Shown in pieces: positions 42,258 to 50,872 of a DNA stretch of 64,000 nt (the first letter of the stretch is position 1; every line of letters starts with the position of its first letter). The notes below the pieces were generated by a model. That model was not told the origin of the DNA and did not search any database. It worked only from the letters and a program-made list of their open reading frames with translations. Source of the DNA: Pseudomonas sp. VD-NE ins (GTDB taxonomy: Bacteria > Pseudomonadota > Gammaproteobacteria > Pseudomonadales > Pseudomonadaceae); the NCBI RefSeq assembly GCF_031882575.1, contig NZ_CP134772.1:5034501-5098500 (forward strand), given 5' to 3'. The position numbers and the translations under genes are program-made.

Positions 42258-43133
42258 TCAAGCCGCCGCCCACGCCTGCAAACTCAAATGCGCCTTCTCC
42301 CCCGGCGCCAGATGCAGGCTGTCAGTCCCACCCGCCGCCGCTTCAACACAGACAAACTCCGAAATCTCATCCCACGTCACACCAAGCAAAGGCCGCGCGC
42401 CCGGATGCCAGACCACCGTGTCGGCACTGTCGCCGGTATCAATGCACAACTCGCGCTGCCAGGCGTGATCTTTCAGCTGCAATTCACCGTCATGCTGGAA
42501 CACCCGCTGACAACCGCCATCGACCCGCAACTCGCCTTCCTGCTGGCAAACCTGGCGATTCAACTGGTCATAACCCTGCGCCCCTTCGAGCCCAGACAGC
42601 GCTATCTCACCAACATCGCCAATACGCCAGTAAGCATGCAAAGCCTGGCTCAACTGGCACGGCATGTCGTCCTGATGCTCGGTGCTCAGACGCAGTTCCA
42701 TGCGTTCGCCCAGATGCGCATGCAGGTCAACCTGCCAGTCGCACAGCTGCAACTGCCAGTGCAGGCGCACGCCATCGTCAGCGGTGCTGCTGTCGAGCAA
42801 CTTCCAGTCGAGCAAACGCGCCCAACCATGGGACGGCCAGGCGTTTTCGCTGGGATGACGGCCATACCACGGCCAGCACACCGGCACGCCACCACGGATC
42901 GCGCCGACATGCGGCCACTTCGCCGCACACCACAACCACGGCTTTTGCCCGCGCGGTTGAAAGTGCAACAACTGCGCGCCCTGACGACTGAACACCGCCT
43001 GACACAGCGGATGATCGATCACCAACACGTCGCGCATCTGATAGCGCTCCCAGGCGAACACCGGTTGTTCACGCAGGGATTTGAAGAAGCGTTGTAGCGG
43101 ATGCTCATGCATTTGCCACGGTTCCGAATTCAT
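42258..43133 (-). CDS. D-hexose-6-phosphate mutarotase
   Basis: A 291-residue cytosolic epimerase of the aldose-1-epimerase/YeaD family that speeds interconversion of alpha and beta glucose-6-phosphate. Family features: HPLCQAVFSRQGAQLLHFQP, RGGVPVCWPWYGRHPSENAW, PSHGWARLLDWKLLDSSTAD with the catalytic His, and VVWHPGARPLLGVTWDEISE. The start could be the ATG at 43133 or the one at 43112 (MHEHPLQRFFKSL); neither has a strong ribosome site. It follows oprB and the gts genes in the same direction but is separated from them by a foldback element. Confidence 0.9.
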   Translation of the reverse strand: MNSEPWQMHEHPLQRFFKSLREQPVFAWERYQMRDVLVIDHPLCQAVFSRQGAQLLHFQPRGQKPWLWCAAKWPHVGAIRGGVPVCWPWYGRHPSENAWPSHGWARLLDWKLLDSSTADDGVRLHWQLQLCDWQVDLHAHLGERMELRLSTEHQDDMPCQLSQALHAYWRIGDVGEIALSGLEGAQGYDQLNRQVCQQEGELRVDGGCQRVFQHDGELQLKDHAWQRELCIDTGDSADTVVWHPGARPLLGVTWDEISEFVCVEAAAGGTDSLHLAPGEKAHLSLQAWAAA

Positions 43134-43165
43134 CTGTGACGGGCTGCGCCTGCCCCCAAAAAAAA

Positions 43166-43454
43166 GCGGACAGCCTAGGGGGCGTTCTCAATTGTTTTTC
43201 CCACCGCGCCGGGTCTGCTGTTGTGCAGGGCAAGGCGCGAGAAGCGTAGTTTGGTCATTCCAAATAAGCTTCGAGCAACGCAGCCCTGCACAACAGCAGG
43301 CCCGGCCCTTCGGGTTGTGCCTTAAAGCGAGCCAGGCTGCGTTGCAGGCCTTGGAAAGGGAAAAACCATTCCCATCGGCCTGCGCCTTGCCTGGCTCGCT
43401 TTAAGGCGACAACGCGGCGGGTAAAACAATTGAGAACGCCCCCTCGCTGTCCGC
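43166..43454. mobile_element. 289-bp foldback/MITE-like element
   Basis: The ends are inverted copies of about 40 bases (GCGGACAGC then AGGGGGCGTTCTCAATTGTT, and the complement at 43422-43454). Inside are two further long stem-loops: GTCTGCTGTTGTGCAGGGC paired with GCCCTGCACAACAGCAGGC, and GCCTTAAAGCGAGCCAGGC paired with GCCTGGCTCGCTTTAAGGC. No protein is encoded. The whole 359-base gap between the mutarotase and oprB genes is taken up by it. It looks like a non-autonomous element or a structured RNA region. Confidence 0.8.
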
Positions 43455-43492
43455 AAATATGCGCACATAGAGAGGAGCTTATCGCAGACGCG

Positions 43493-44842
43493 TTAGAACG
43501 TAGACTGAATTTTCAGGCCAGCGACCAAAGCGTTGTCCACTTCATCCACACCACCCGGGTGAGTGATGTACTGCAGGTTAGGACGTACGGTCAGCCAGTT
43601 GGTGACGTGGAAGCCGTAGTTGATCTCGTAGTTGTATTCGGTTTCACGAATCGGCGAGAACACCGGGTTGTCGTAATCCGACACACCGTTGGAAGCGTTC
43701 AGCAGCTCGGCGTTCTTCTTCACGTCATCGTTGACGTGGATACGCGCCGCGCCGATACCGACGTCATCTTTCGGACGCGCGTCGAACGGGCCTTTGTAGA
43801 CAAACATCACCGACTGATAGTTGTCGATGAAGTTGGTGTCTTTGTCGTGGAACGTAGCGTTGGCCGCGATGTTCAGACCGCGAGAAGCATCACCGTTGTG
43901 GCTGGTGAGTTGCTGTTGCGCCACGAACCAGTAGCCATGTTTGCTGCTGTGAGTCTTGTAGGCATCGCCAGTGGTTGCCGCGTCGAAACCGTTGACGTCT
44001 TCACGAACATCGTCGGCATCGGCCGTGCTCTTGTAGTAACCGACGCGGTATTCGCCCGGCAGGCTGTTGACCTTCGGCGACCAGACCAACTCCACCGGCA
44101 ACACAGTACCTTTGGTGCCGCTGCCGCTGAGCTTGAAGCCGTTGCCGTGTTCCAGCTGCGACGGGTTCTGGTTGTACGCACCAATTTGCGCGTAGAGTTC
44201 GTCGTTGATGTTGTACTTCACGCGGATCGCGGCCTGGCTGACGGGCCAGTTGTACCAGATGTTGGTCGCCCAGTTGCCCACTTGGGAACCGCAGAACGCC
44301 AGGTTCTGGAAGTCGCACGGGAAGGTGTTGAAGTCTTCGCCTTCACCGAAGTAACCGGCCTTGACGTCGAGTTTGTTGTCGAAGAACTGGTGCTGAATCC
44401 ACAACTGGGTCAGACGCACCATGTGGCCACGACCGTAGACTTCCTGCGAGGAGCTGAGGGTGCCGGCACGCGGATCGCCAACGCGGTCGTTGGAGATGTT
44501 GTAGCCATTACGGTTGGTCAGCTGGATCTTCGCCTGGGTGTTATCCCAGCCCCACAGCTTTTGCAGATCGAGTGCCACGCCCAGACCGAACTGGTCAGCG
44601 TAACGCGCGGTCTTGTCGTCGTTGTAGCCACCGTGCAGGTTGCCACCGACTTCCCCAACGTAGTCGGCTTTGATGTCGATACCCTGCTCGATCAGCTTGG
44701 TACGCTCGCCACCCCAGTCGCCGGTCATCCATTTCGAATCGGAACTGAAGGCGTCCGCCGCCATGGCGTTACCGGCCAGCACCAATGCCGCCGCAGCTGA
44801 TACTTGGCAGATCAACCGGGCATTGACGTGTTTCTTTTTCAT
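43493..44842 (-). CDS. oprB: carbohydrate-selective porin OprB
   Basis: A 449-residue outer-membrane beta-barrel. Signal peptide about residues 1-28 (ICQVSAAAALVLAGNAMAAD). The mature start SSDSKWMTGDWGGERTKLIE and ends NLQYITHPGGVDEVDNALVA, GLKIQSTF with a C-terminal Phe are OprB hallmarks; alternating hydrophobic and aromatic residues continue throughout. OprB lets glucose and other sugars cross the outer membrane to the GtsABCD importer encoded upstream on the same strand. The leader has AATAACAATAA (Crc/Hfq-type). Its start at 44842 follows GAGGATGTAGGG. Confidence 0.95.
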   Translation of the reverse strand: MKKKHVNARLICQVSAAAALVLAGNAMAADAFSSDSKWMTGDWGGERTKLIEQGIDIKADYVGEVGGNLHGGYNDDKTARYADQFGLGVALDLQKLWGWDNTQAKIQLTNRNGYNISNDRVGDPRAGTLSSSQEVYGRGHMVRLTQLWIQHQFFDNKLDVKAGYFGEGEDFNTFPCDFQNLAFCGSQVGNWATNIWYNWPVSQAAIRVKYNINDELYAQIGAYNQNPSQLEHGNGFKLSGSGTKGTVLPVELVWSPKVNSLPGEYRVGYYKSTADADDVREDVNGFDAATTGDAYKTHSSKHGYWFVAQQQLTSHNGDASRGLNIAANATFHDKDTNFIDNYQSVMFVYKGPFDARPKDDVGIGAARIHVNDDVKKNAELLNASNGVSDYDNPVFSPIRETEYNYEINYGFHVTNWLTVRPNLQYITHPGGVDEVDNALVAGLKIQSTF

Positions 44843-44858
44843 CCCTACATCCTCGTCT

Positions 44859-44869
44859 TTATTGTTATT
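44859..44869 (-). promoter_or_regulatory. Crc/Hfq-type CA motif before oprB
   Basis: Minus strand AATAACAATAA, containing overlapping AAnAAnAA matches, directly upstream of GACGAGG. Confidence 0.65.
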
Positions 44870-44951
44870 AACTGTTTTTATCTAACGCGGTTTACATAAA
44901 GTGCGATGGATTACAGGCCATCCACCGCGTGCTCCTTTTGGAATCCAATCC

Positions 44952-45043
44952 CTGTGGGAGCTGGCTTGCCAGCGATGGCGGTGCTTCAGGCGACATCCAT
45001 GTTGGATGTGCCGGCCTCATCGCTGGCAAGCCAGCTCCCACAT
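44952..45043. repeat. REP doublet, family C (GTGGGAGCTGGCTTGCCAGCG)
   Basis: Inverted copies of TGTGGGAGCTGGCTTGCCAG flank a spacer with its own palindrome ACATCCATGTTGGATGT. It lies between gtsD and oprB. Confidence 0.9.
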
Positions 45044-45065
45044 GACCGCATTCCAGCATTGTTCT

Positions 45066-46226
45066 TCAGCGGCCTTTGAATTGCGCCACGTTCGCAGACC
45101 GCGCATCGGTCTGTGGTTGCCCGGCAGTACCCAGACGCTCACCGGTGTTTGCATCGAACAACAACACTTTCGACGGATCGAATTGCAGCGTCAGGCTCTC
45201 GCCTACCTGCGGTGCCACGTCTGGCGCCAGACGGCAGCAGACTTTTGTTTCATTCAAATTGACGAACACCAGGGTGTCCGGGCCGGTCGGCTCGGTCACC
45301 TGCACTTCGGCGCGAATGCTCGGCAGGCCATTGCCCTCGCCGTTCGCCAGAACGATCTGTTCAGGGCGCAGACCAAGGATCACTTCGCGATCTTCAAGCC
45401 CGGCGTCCTGCATGCTCATCGGCAACTCGCAACGCGCCTGACCACTGTCGAGCAGCGCCAGCAGACGACCGTCCTTGCGTTGCAGACGCAGCGGGATGAA
45501 GTTCATCGGCGGCGAACCGATGAAGCTCGCCACGAACAGATTGGCCGGGTTGTTGTAGATGTCTTTCGGCGTGCCGAACTGCTGGATGATGCCGTCCTTC
45601 ATCACCGCAACCTTGTCGCCCAGGGTCATCGCTTCGATCTGGTCGTGGGTCACGTAGACCGTGGTGGTTTTCAGGCGCTGGTGCATCAGTTTCATTTCGG
45701 TGCGCATCTCGACACGCAGCTTGGCGTCGAGGTTGGACAGCGGTTCGTCGAACAGATAAATCTTCGGCCGACGCGCCAGTGCACGGCCCATCGCCACGCG
45801 CTGTTGCTGACCACCGGAGAGCTGACCCGGTTTACGGTTCAGCAAGTGTTCGATCTGCAGCAGCTTGGCCACGCGCGCGACTTCTTCGTCGATCGCCGAC
45901 TGCGCCATCTTGCGGATCTTCAGACCGAACTCGATGTTCTCGCGCACGCTCATGGTCGGGTACAGCGCGTAGGACTGGAACACCATGGCGATGTCGCGAT
46001 CCTTCGGGCTCATGCCGCTGACGTCCTGATCGCCGATCATGATCGCGCCGCCGGTGATGGTTTCCAGACCGGCGATGCAGTTCATCAGGGTCGACTTGCC
46101 GCAGCCCGACGGGCCGACGAGGATCAGGAACTCACCGTCCTTGATCGACAGTTCGATGTTTTTCAGGGTGTCCGGCAGGCCGGCACCGTAGGTCTTGTTG
46201 ACGTTGCGAAGTTCGAGCGTTGCCAT
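45066..46226 (-). CDS. gtsD: glucose/mannose ABC importer, ATP-binding subunit
   Basis: A 386-residue ATPase of the MalK/UgpC type. Walker A GPSGCGKSTLMNCIAGLE at 38-55, Q-loop VFQSYALYPTMSVREN near 82, signature LSGGQQQRVAMGRALARRPK at 135-154, Walker B IYLFDEPLSNLDAKLR, and His-switch VYVTHDQ near 193. A C-terminal regulatory domain (residues 235-386) is the usual MalK-like OB-fold pair. It powers the GtsBC permease. The gene starts 2 bases after gtsC, the last of gtsABCD. Confidence 0.94.
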   Translation of the reverse strand: MATLELRNVNKTYGAGLPDTLKNIELSIKDGEFLILVGPSGCGKSTLMNCIAGLETITGGAIMIGDQDVSGMSPKDRDIAMVFQSYALYPTMSVRENIEFGLKIRKMAQSAIDEEVARVAKLLQIEHLLNRKPGQLSGGQQQRVAMGRALARRPKIYLFDEPLSNLDAKLRVEMRTEMKLMHQRLKTTTVYVTHDQIEAMTLGDKVAVMKDGIIQQFGTPKDIYNNPANLFVASFIGSPPMNFIPLRLQRKDGRLLALLDSGQARCELPMSMQDAGLEDREVILGLRPEQIVLANGEGNGLPSIRAEVQVTEPTGPDTLVFVNLNETKVCCRLAPDVAPQVGESLTLQFDPSKVLLFDANTGERLGTAGQPQTDARSANVAQFKGR

Positions 46227-46228
46227 GA

Positions 46229-47074
46229 TTACCCCTTGACTGCGCCGGCCGTCAGCCCGCGCACGAAATACTTGCCTGCGACCACATAGACCAGCAGGGT
46301 CGGCAGGCCGGCGATCATCGCCGCTGCCATATCAACGTTGTATTCCTTGGCGCCGGTGCTGGTGTTGACCAGGTTGTTCAACGCCACCGTGATCGGTTGC
46401 GAATCACCACTGGAGAACACCACACCGAACAGGAAGTCGTTCCAGATCTGGGTGAACTGCCAGATCAGGCAGACCATGATGATCGGCGTCGACATCGGCA
46501 GAATGATCCGGCGGAAAATCGTGAAGAAACCTGCGCCGTCGAGGCGTGCAGCTTTCACCAGCGCATCCGGAATGCTCACGTAGTAGTTACGGAAGAACAG
46601 CGTGGTGAACGCCAGACCGTAAACCACGTGGATAAACACCAGACCGGTGGTGGTGCTTGCCAGGCCCATCTTGCCGAGGGTGAACGAGGCCGGCAGCAGC
46701 ACCGTCTGGAACGGCAGGAAGCAGCCGAACAACAGCAGACCGAAGAACAACTGCGAACCACGGAAGCGCCAGAACGACAGCACGTAACCGTTCAATGCAC
46801 CGATGGCGGTGGAGATGATTACGGCCGGAACGGTGATCTTGATCGAGTTCCAGAAGTAACCGTCAACCGTGGCCCAGGCCTTGACCCAGCCGATGCCGCT
46901 GACCACGGTCGGCCAGCTCAACAGGTTGCCGGTGCTGATGTCTTCCGGGGTCTTGAAGCTGGTCAGCAACATGACCACCAGCGGCACCAGATAAAGCAGT
47001 ACAGCGATGATCAGCACTGCGTAGATCGCGATGCGACTCAGGCTGATAGCAGGTTTGGCAGCGAGACTAGTCAT
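46229..47074 (-). CDS. gtsC: glucose/mannose ABC importer, permease subunit
   Basis: A 281-residue inner-membrane permease of the MalG type with six predicted helices. The EAA loop that contacts the ATPase is YVSIPDALVKAARLDGAGFF, TIFRRIILPMSTPIIMVCL (about 180-215). The N-terminus ISLSRIAIYAVLIIAVLLYL is TM1. It overlaps the gtsB gene by 8 bases and precedes gtsD by 2 bases, consistent with one translation-coupled operon. Confidence 0.93.
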   Translation of the reverse strand: MTSLAAKPAISLSRIAIYAVLIIAVLLYLVPLVVMLLTSFKTPEDISTGNLLSWPTVVSGIGWVKAWATVDGYFWNSIKITVPAVIISTAIGALNGYVLSFWRFRGSQLFFGLLLFGCFLPFQTVLLPASFTLGKMGLASTTTGLVFIHVVYGLAFTTLFFRNYYVSIPDALVKAARLDGAGFFTIFRRIILPMSTPIIMVCLIWQFTQIWNDFLFGVVFSSGDSQPITVALNNLVNTSTGAKEYNVDMAAAMIAGLPTLLVYVVAGKYFVRGLTAGAVKG

Positions 47075-47975
47075 TGCGCTTGGTCCTCAGCTCGGAATAC
47101 AGGTAAGGCACGATGATCGCGAGGATCGCACCGAGCATCAGAATCGCACTGGCCGAGCCCATGCCCATCTGGCCGCGACTGAAGGTGAAGGAATACATGA
47201 ACATCGCCGGCAGGTCGGAGGAATAACCCGGGCCACCGGCGGTCATTGCGGCGACAAGGTCAAAGCTCTTGATCGCGATGTGCGCCAGAATCATCACGGC
47301 ACTGAAGAACACCGGGCGCAGGCTTGGCAGCACCACTTTCCAGTAGATCGTCGGCATGCTCGCGCCATCGATCTGCGCGGCACGGATGATCGATTGATCA
47401 ACGCCACGCAGGCCGGCGAGGAACATCGCCATGATGAAGCCCGAGGCTTGCCACACAGCAGCGATTACCAGGCAGTAGACCACGCGATCCGGGTCGATCA
47501 GCCAGTCGAGACGGAAGCCTTCCCAGCCCCAGTCACGCAACAATTTGTCCAGGCCCATGCCCGGGTTGAGCAGCCATTTCCACGCGGTACCGGTGACGAT
47601 CATCGAGAGCGCCATCGGGTACAGGTAAATGGTGCGGATAAAGCCTTCACGACGGATGCGCTGGTCGAGGAACACCGCCAGCAACACGCCGATCACCAAG
47701 GTGATGCCGATGAACATACCGCCGAACACTGCGAGGTTTTTGCTCGCGACCCACCAGCGATCGTTGTCGAACAACCGCGCGTATTGCGCAAGGCCAGCCC
47801 ACTTGTAGTTGGGCAGGAAGGTCGAGGTGGTGAACGACAGCACGAACGTCCACAGGATGTAGCCATAGAAGCCCACCAGCACGATGAACATGCTCGGCGC
47901 CAGTACCAGTTTGGGTAGCCAGCGTTGCAATGCATCGAACGGCGAGGCCTTGCTGAACACAGCAACAGAACTCAT
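47067..47975 (-). CDS. gtsB: glucose/mannose ABC importer, permease subunit
   Basis: A 302-residue MalF/UgpA-type permease. TM1 is MFIVLVGFYGYILWTFVLSF. The EAA loop is GVDQSIIRAAQIDGASMPTI, YWKVVLPSLRPVFFSAVMI. Start at the ATG 47975 (MSSVAVFSKASPF); upstream in-frame ATGs at 47987 and beyond lie in the hairpin-rich gtsA-gtsB spacer and are less likely. It overlaps gtsC by 8 bases. Confidence 0.92.
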   Translation of the reverse strand: MSSVAVFSKASPFDALQRWLPKLVLAPSMFIVLVGFYGYILWTFVLSFTTSTFLPNYKWAGLAQYARLFDNDRWWVASKNLAVFGGMFIGITLVIGVLLAVFLDQRIRREGFIRTIYLYPMALSMIVTGTAWKWLLNPGMGLDKLLRDWGWEGFRLDWLIDPDRVVYCLVIAAVWQASGFIMAMFLAGLRGVDQSIIRAAQIDGASMPTIYWKVVLPSLRPVFFSAVMILAHIAIKSFDLVAAMTAGGPGYSSDLPAMFMYSFTFSRGQMGMGSASAILMLGAILAIIVPYLYSELRTKRND

Positions 47976-47997
47976 GGGGAAATCCATCAAAAAAAGT

Positions 47998-48077
47998 GAA
48001 GAGCAGCTACAAGCCGCAAGCTGCAAGACCGCTAGAGCTCAAGCTTGTAGCTTGCGGCTCGCAGCTCGCAGCTTGCC
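47998..48077. repeat. hairpin-forming AAGCTGCAAG-type repeats between gtsA and gtsB
   Basis: AGCCGCAAGCT (48012-48022) pairs with AGCTTGCGGCT (48049-48059), with an overlapping pair AGCTACAAG/CTTGTAGCT. The segment is made of short units GCTTGCAG/GCTTGTAG. It fills the 110-base gap after the binding-protein gene, where a stable RNA hairpin would favour the upstream gtsA message. Confidence 0.7.
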
Positions 48078-48085
48078 GTTACGGC

Positions 48086-49387
48086 TTATTTGGACGACTT
48101 GATCGCTGCGCCGAGTTTCTTGGCGGTGTCGGCCGGGTCGGCTTTCGGGTCGTTGATGTAGTTGGTCACGACATCAAAGAACGCGCCTTGCACCGCCAGC
48201 GTGGTCGCCATGTTGTGCGCCATGCTTGGTTGCAGGCCGCCGGACTTGGCGTCTGCCAGGAAGTCTTTGGCAGCGGTCTGCGCGCAAGAGTCGAAGCCGA
48301 GCTTGTCCATGTTGTTCAACATGTCGTTGCGCACCGGGATCGAGCCTTTGTTGATGCTGAAGACTTTCTGGAAGTTTTCACCCAGCACGACTTTGGCGAT
48401 GTCCTGCTGACCGGCCGCAGTGCCTGCGTCCTTCTGCTTGAACACGGCCAGCGAGTCGATGTTGTAGGTGAACGCCTTGTCGGTGCCCGGGAACGCTACG
48501 CACTCGTAGTCTTTGCCAGCGACTTTCTTGGCGGCGGTCCATTCGGACTTGGCCCAGTCACCCATGATCTGCATGCCGGCCTTGCCGTTGATGACTTTGG
48601 CCGCTTCCAGGTTCCAGTCCTGACCTTTGCCATCGGCGTCCATGTAGGTCGCGACTTTTTTCAGCTCGGTCAGCGCCTTGACCATTTCCGGGCCGGTCAG
48701 CGCAGCGTTGTCCAGGTCAACCAGGGCTTTCTTGTAACCATCGACACCCATGACCGAAAGCACCACGGCTTCGAACACGGTGCTGTCCTGCCAAGGCTGA
48801 CCGCCGTGAGCCAGCGGGATGAAGCCCGCAGCCTTGAGCTTGTCGCCAGCGGCGTAGAATTCTTCGAGGGTGGTCGGGTTCTTGGTGATCCCGGCTTTCT
48901 TGAACACTTCCGGGTTGATCCACAGCCAGTTCACGCGGTGAATGTTCACCGGCACGGCCACGTAATCACCGTCGTACTTCACGGTATCGGAGACTTTCTT
49001 GTCGAGCAGGCTGTCCCATTTTTCCGACTTGGCGACGTCTTTCAGCACGTCGGTGTCGAGCAGGCCGGTCGACGCCCATTCCTGAATGTCCGGGCCTTTG
49101 ATCTGGGCTACGCCAGGCGGGTTGCCGGCAACGGCACGGCTTTTCAGCACGGTCATGGCAGTCGCACCGCCACCGCCGGCGACAGCGCCGTCTTTCCAGG
49201 TGAAACCGTCTTTTTCGACTTGTGCCTTGAGCACATCAACAGCGGCTTTTTCGCCACCGGAGGTCCACCAGTGCACGACTTCGACCGAACCTTTGGATTC
49301 GGCAGCGGAAACACTGAGCGGCAGGATTGCGAGCGGGAACAGGGAGGCGACAGAAATGACAGTAGCGAGGCGAGAAATCGCATTCAT
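48086..49387 (-). CDS. gtsA: glucose/mannose ABC importer, periplasmic binding protein
   Basis: A 433-residue sugar-binding protein. Signal peptide about 1-29 ([20 protein letters not shown]). Mature part: [20 protein letters not shown] at the start, [51 protein letters not shown] and the C-terminal [18 protein letters not shown], all typical of the Pseudomonas/Thermus glucose-binding proteins. ATG at 49387 follows AAGG; the leader carries AACAACAA, a Crc/Hfq target. It heads gtsABCD-oprB. Confidence 0.94.
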   Translation of the reverse strand: MNAISRLATVISVASLFPLAILPLSVSAAESKGSVEVVHWWTSGGEKAAVDVLKAQVEKDGFTWKDGAVAGGGGATAMTVLKSRAVAGNPPGVAQIKGPDIQEWASTGLLDTDVLKDVAKSEKWDSLLDKKVSDTVKYDGDYVAVPVNIHRVNWLWINPEVFKKAGITKNPTTLEEFYAAGDKLKAAGFIPLAHGGQPWQDSTVFEAVVLSVMGVDGYKKALVDLDNAALTGPEMVKALTELKKVATYMDADGKGQDWNLEAAKVINGKAGMQIMGDWAKSEWTAAKKVAGKDYECVAFPGTDKAFTYNIDSLAVFKQKDAGTAAGQQDIAKVVLGENFQKVFSINKGSIPVRNDMLNNMDKLGFDSCAQTAAKDFLADAKSGGLQPSMAHNMATTLAVQGAFFDVVTNYINDPKADPADTAKKLGAAIKSSK

Positions 49388-49403
49388 TCGAAATGTACCT
49401 TTC

Positions 49404-49411
49404 TTGTTGTT
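49404..49411 (-). promoter_or_regulatory. Crc/Hfq-type CA motif before gtsA
   Basis: Minus strand AACAACAA directly 5' of GAAAGG, the presumed ribosome site of gtsA. Confidence 0.7.
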
Positions 49412-49506
49412 ATGCATTGCAAGTCTGGTGCTTGCGCTGCACAGGAGTTTAAACAGGACGTTTCCCTTCGCAGGTAACGAAGGGACGCGCGAATGTCACC
49501 ACATGG

Positions 49507-50766
49507 TTACACAGGAGTGCCCTGAGACAACTGCGCCAAAGCAGTCGCCATGCTCGGTGACAAGGGTAGACGAGGGATCAGCACGGCTTGCCAGGCGTGA
49601 TACAGATCGGGTTTGCCCGGCCAGATATCAGCGCTCGGGATGTTTTGCGGGTTGAGTTCGTGGTGCCAGCTGCCGTCGCAACGGTCGATGAAATTCACTT
49701 CGCAGAATTCCCAGAAAAGCCGATACCAGAATTCGTATTGTTCATCGCCGCTGCGTTTGAGCAAGGCGCTGGCAGCGGCGCTGGCTTCGGCGTGGGTCCA
49801 GTGCAAGCGGTGGCGGACCACGGCTTTGTTGTCCCAGTCGAGGGTGTAGACGATGCCCGGCAAACCATCGACGTTCCAGCCGTTGCGGCAGTTGTTCTCG
49901 AAGAGTTTCTGCGCATCAGTGACGAGCCAGCCGGGCGTGAGCATGCCGGCCTGCACCCGCGCCGCTTCGAGGTGCAGCAACAGCCGCGCCCATTCGAAAC
50001 CGTGGCCCGGCGTGGTGCCGTAGGGGCGGAAGCCGTCGGCGGGATTGTCATGGTTGTATTCACGCAGCGGTTGCCAGTTGCGGTCGAAGTGCTCGATGAC
50101 CATGTAACCGTTACCGGCAGCGTGACCGTGGATCACCCGCTCGACAATGCGTTGCGCACGCACCAGCCAGCGCGGATCTTCAGTGACATCGGCCAGCGCG
50201 AGGAACGCCTCGGTCGCGTGCATGTTGCTGTTGGCGCCGCGATAGGCTTCTTCTTCGCTCCAGTCGCGATTGAAGAATTCGCGCATGGCGCCCTCTTCTT
50301 CGCTCCAGAAATACGTGTCGATGATGTCGATGGCGTCATCCAGCAACGCTTGCGCGCCGGGACGCTGCGCGACTACTGCGGAACTGGCCGCCAGTGCGAC
50401 AAAGGCATGCAGATAGGCATTCTTGCCGGTGTTGTCATCGCGGTGTTCGGCGACCGCGAACCAGCCGCCATGCAGGGCGTCACGCAGCGGCCCACGCAGG
50501 GCGGCGATGCCGTGATCGACCAGTTCGGCGAAACCCGGCAGGCCCTGAATGTGGGCCATGGCGAAGCTGTGGGTCATGCGCGCGGTGTTCATGGTTTCGG
50601 CTTGCGCGTTCGCTGGCAGACGGCCGCGTTCATCGAGGTTGCCGAAGCCTTGCGGGAGTTTTGCTGCCTTGGCGAAATCCAGCAGACGCAGGCCTTCGGC
50701 GGCGAGCCATTGCTGGTGGGCAGGGGCGTTCAGCCAACTGCTGAAGCCGGGTTGGAAGAGATCCAT
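49507..50766 (-). CDS. AGE-family epimerase/isomerase (mannose isomerase-like)
   Basis: A 419-residue soluble (alpha/alpha)6-barrel enzyme of the N-acylglucosamine 2-epimerase family. Conserved segments: RMTHSFAMAHIQGLPGFAEL near residue 65, DALHGGWFAVA, NAYLHAFVALAASSAVV with a barrel His, NSNMHATEAFLALADVTED near 180, TPGHGFEWARLLLHLE near 250 and DGSWHHELNP near 375. The three barrel His are those used by mannose isomerase YihS and related aldose-ketose isomerases. Its position before gtsABCD suggests it converts imported mannose or a glucose epimer to fructose. The leader has AACAACAA. It probably forms part of the gts transcript. Confidence 0.88.
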   Translation of the reverse strand: MDLFQPGFSSWLNAPAHQQWLAAEGLRLLDFAKAAKLPQGFGNLDERGRLPANAQAETMNTARMTHSFAMAHIQGLPGFAELVDHGIAALRGPLRDALHGGWFAVAEHRDDNTGKNAYLHAFVALAASSAVVAQRPGAQALLDDAIDIIDTYFWSEEEGAMREFFNRDWSEEEAYRGANSNMHATEAFLALADVTEDPRWLVRAQRIVERVIHGHAAGNGYMVIEHFDRNWQPLREYNHDNPADGFRPYGTTPGHGFEWARLLLHLEAARVQAGMLTPGWLVTDAQKLFENNCRNGWNVDGLPGIVYTLDWDNKAVVRHRLHWTHAEASAAASALLKRSGDEQYEFWYRLFWEFCEVNFIDRCDGSWHHELNPQNIPSADIWPGKPDLYHAWQAVLIPRLPLSPSMATALAQLSQGTPV

Positions 50767-50778
50767 GGGTGGCCTTTT

Positions 50779-50786
50779 TTGTTGTT
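50779..50786 (-). promoter_or_regulatory. Crc/Hfq-type CA motif before the AGE-family gene
   Basis: Minus strand AACAACAA followed by AAAAAGG, just upstream of the ATG at 50766. Confidence 0.65.
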
Positions 50787-50872
50787 ATGACTGCGGGGAG
50801 TCTAAACAACGGGCCGGGGTGGGCTTGTAACGAAGGGGGCGGGGTTTGTCACTGAGCGGTGACAAAGAGCTA

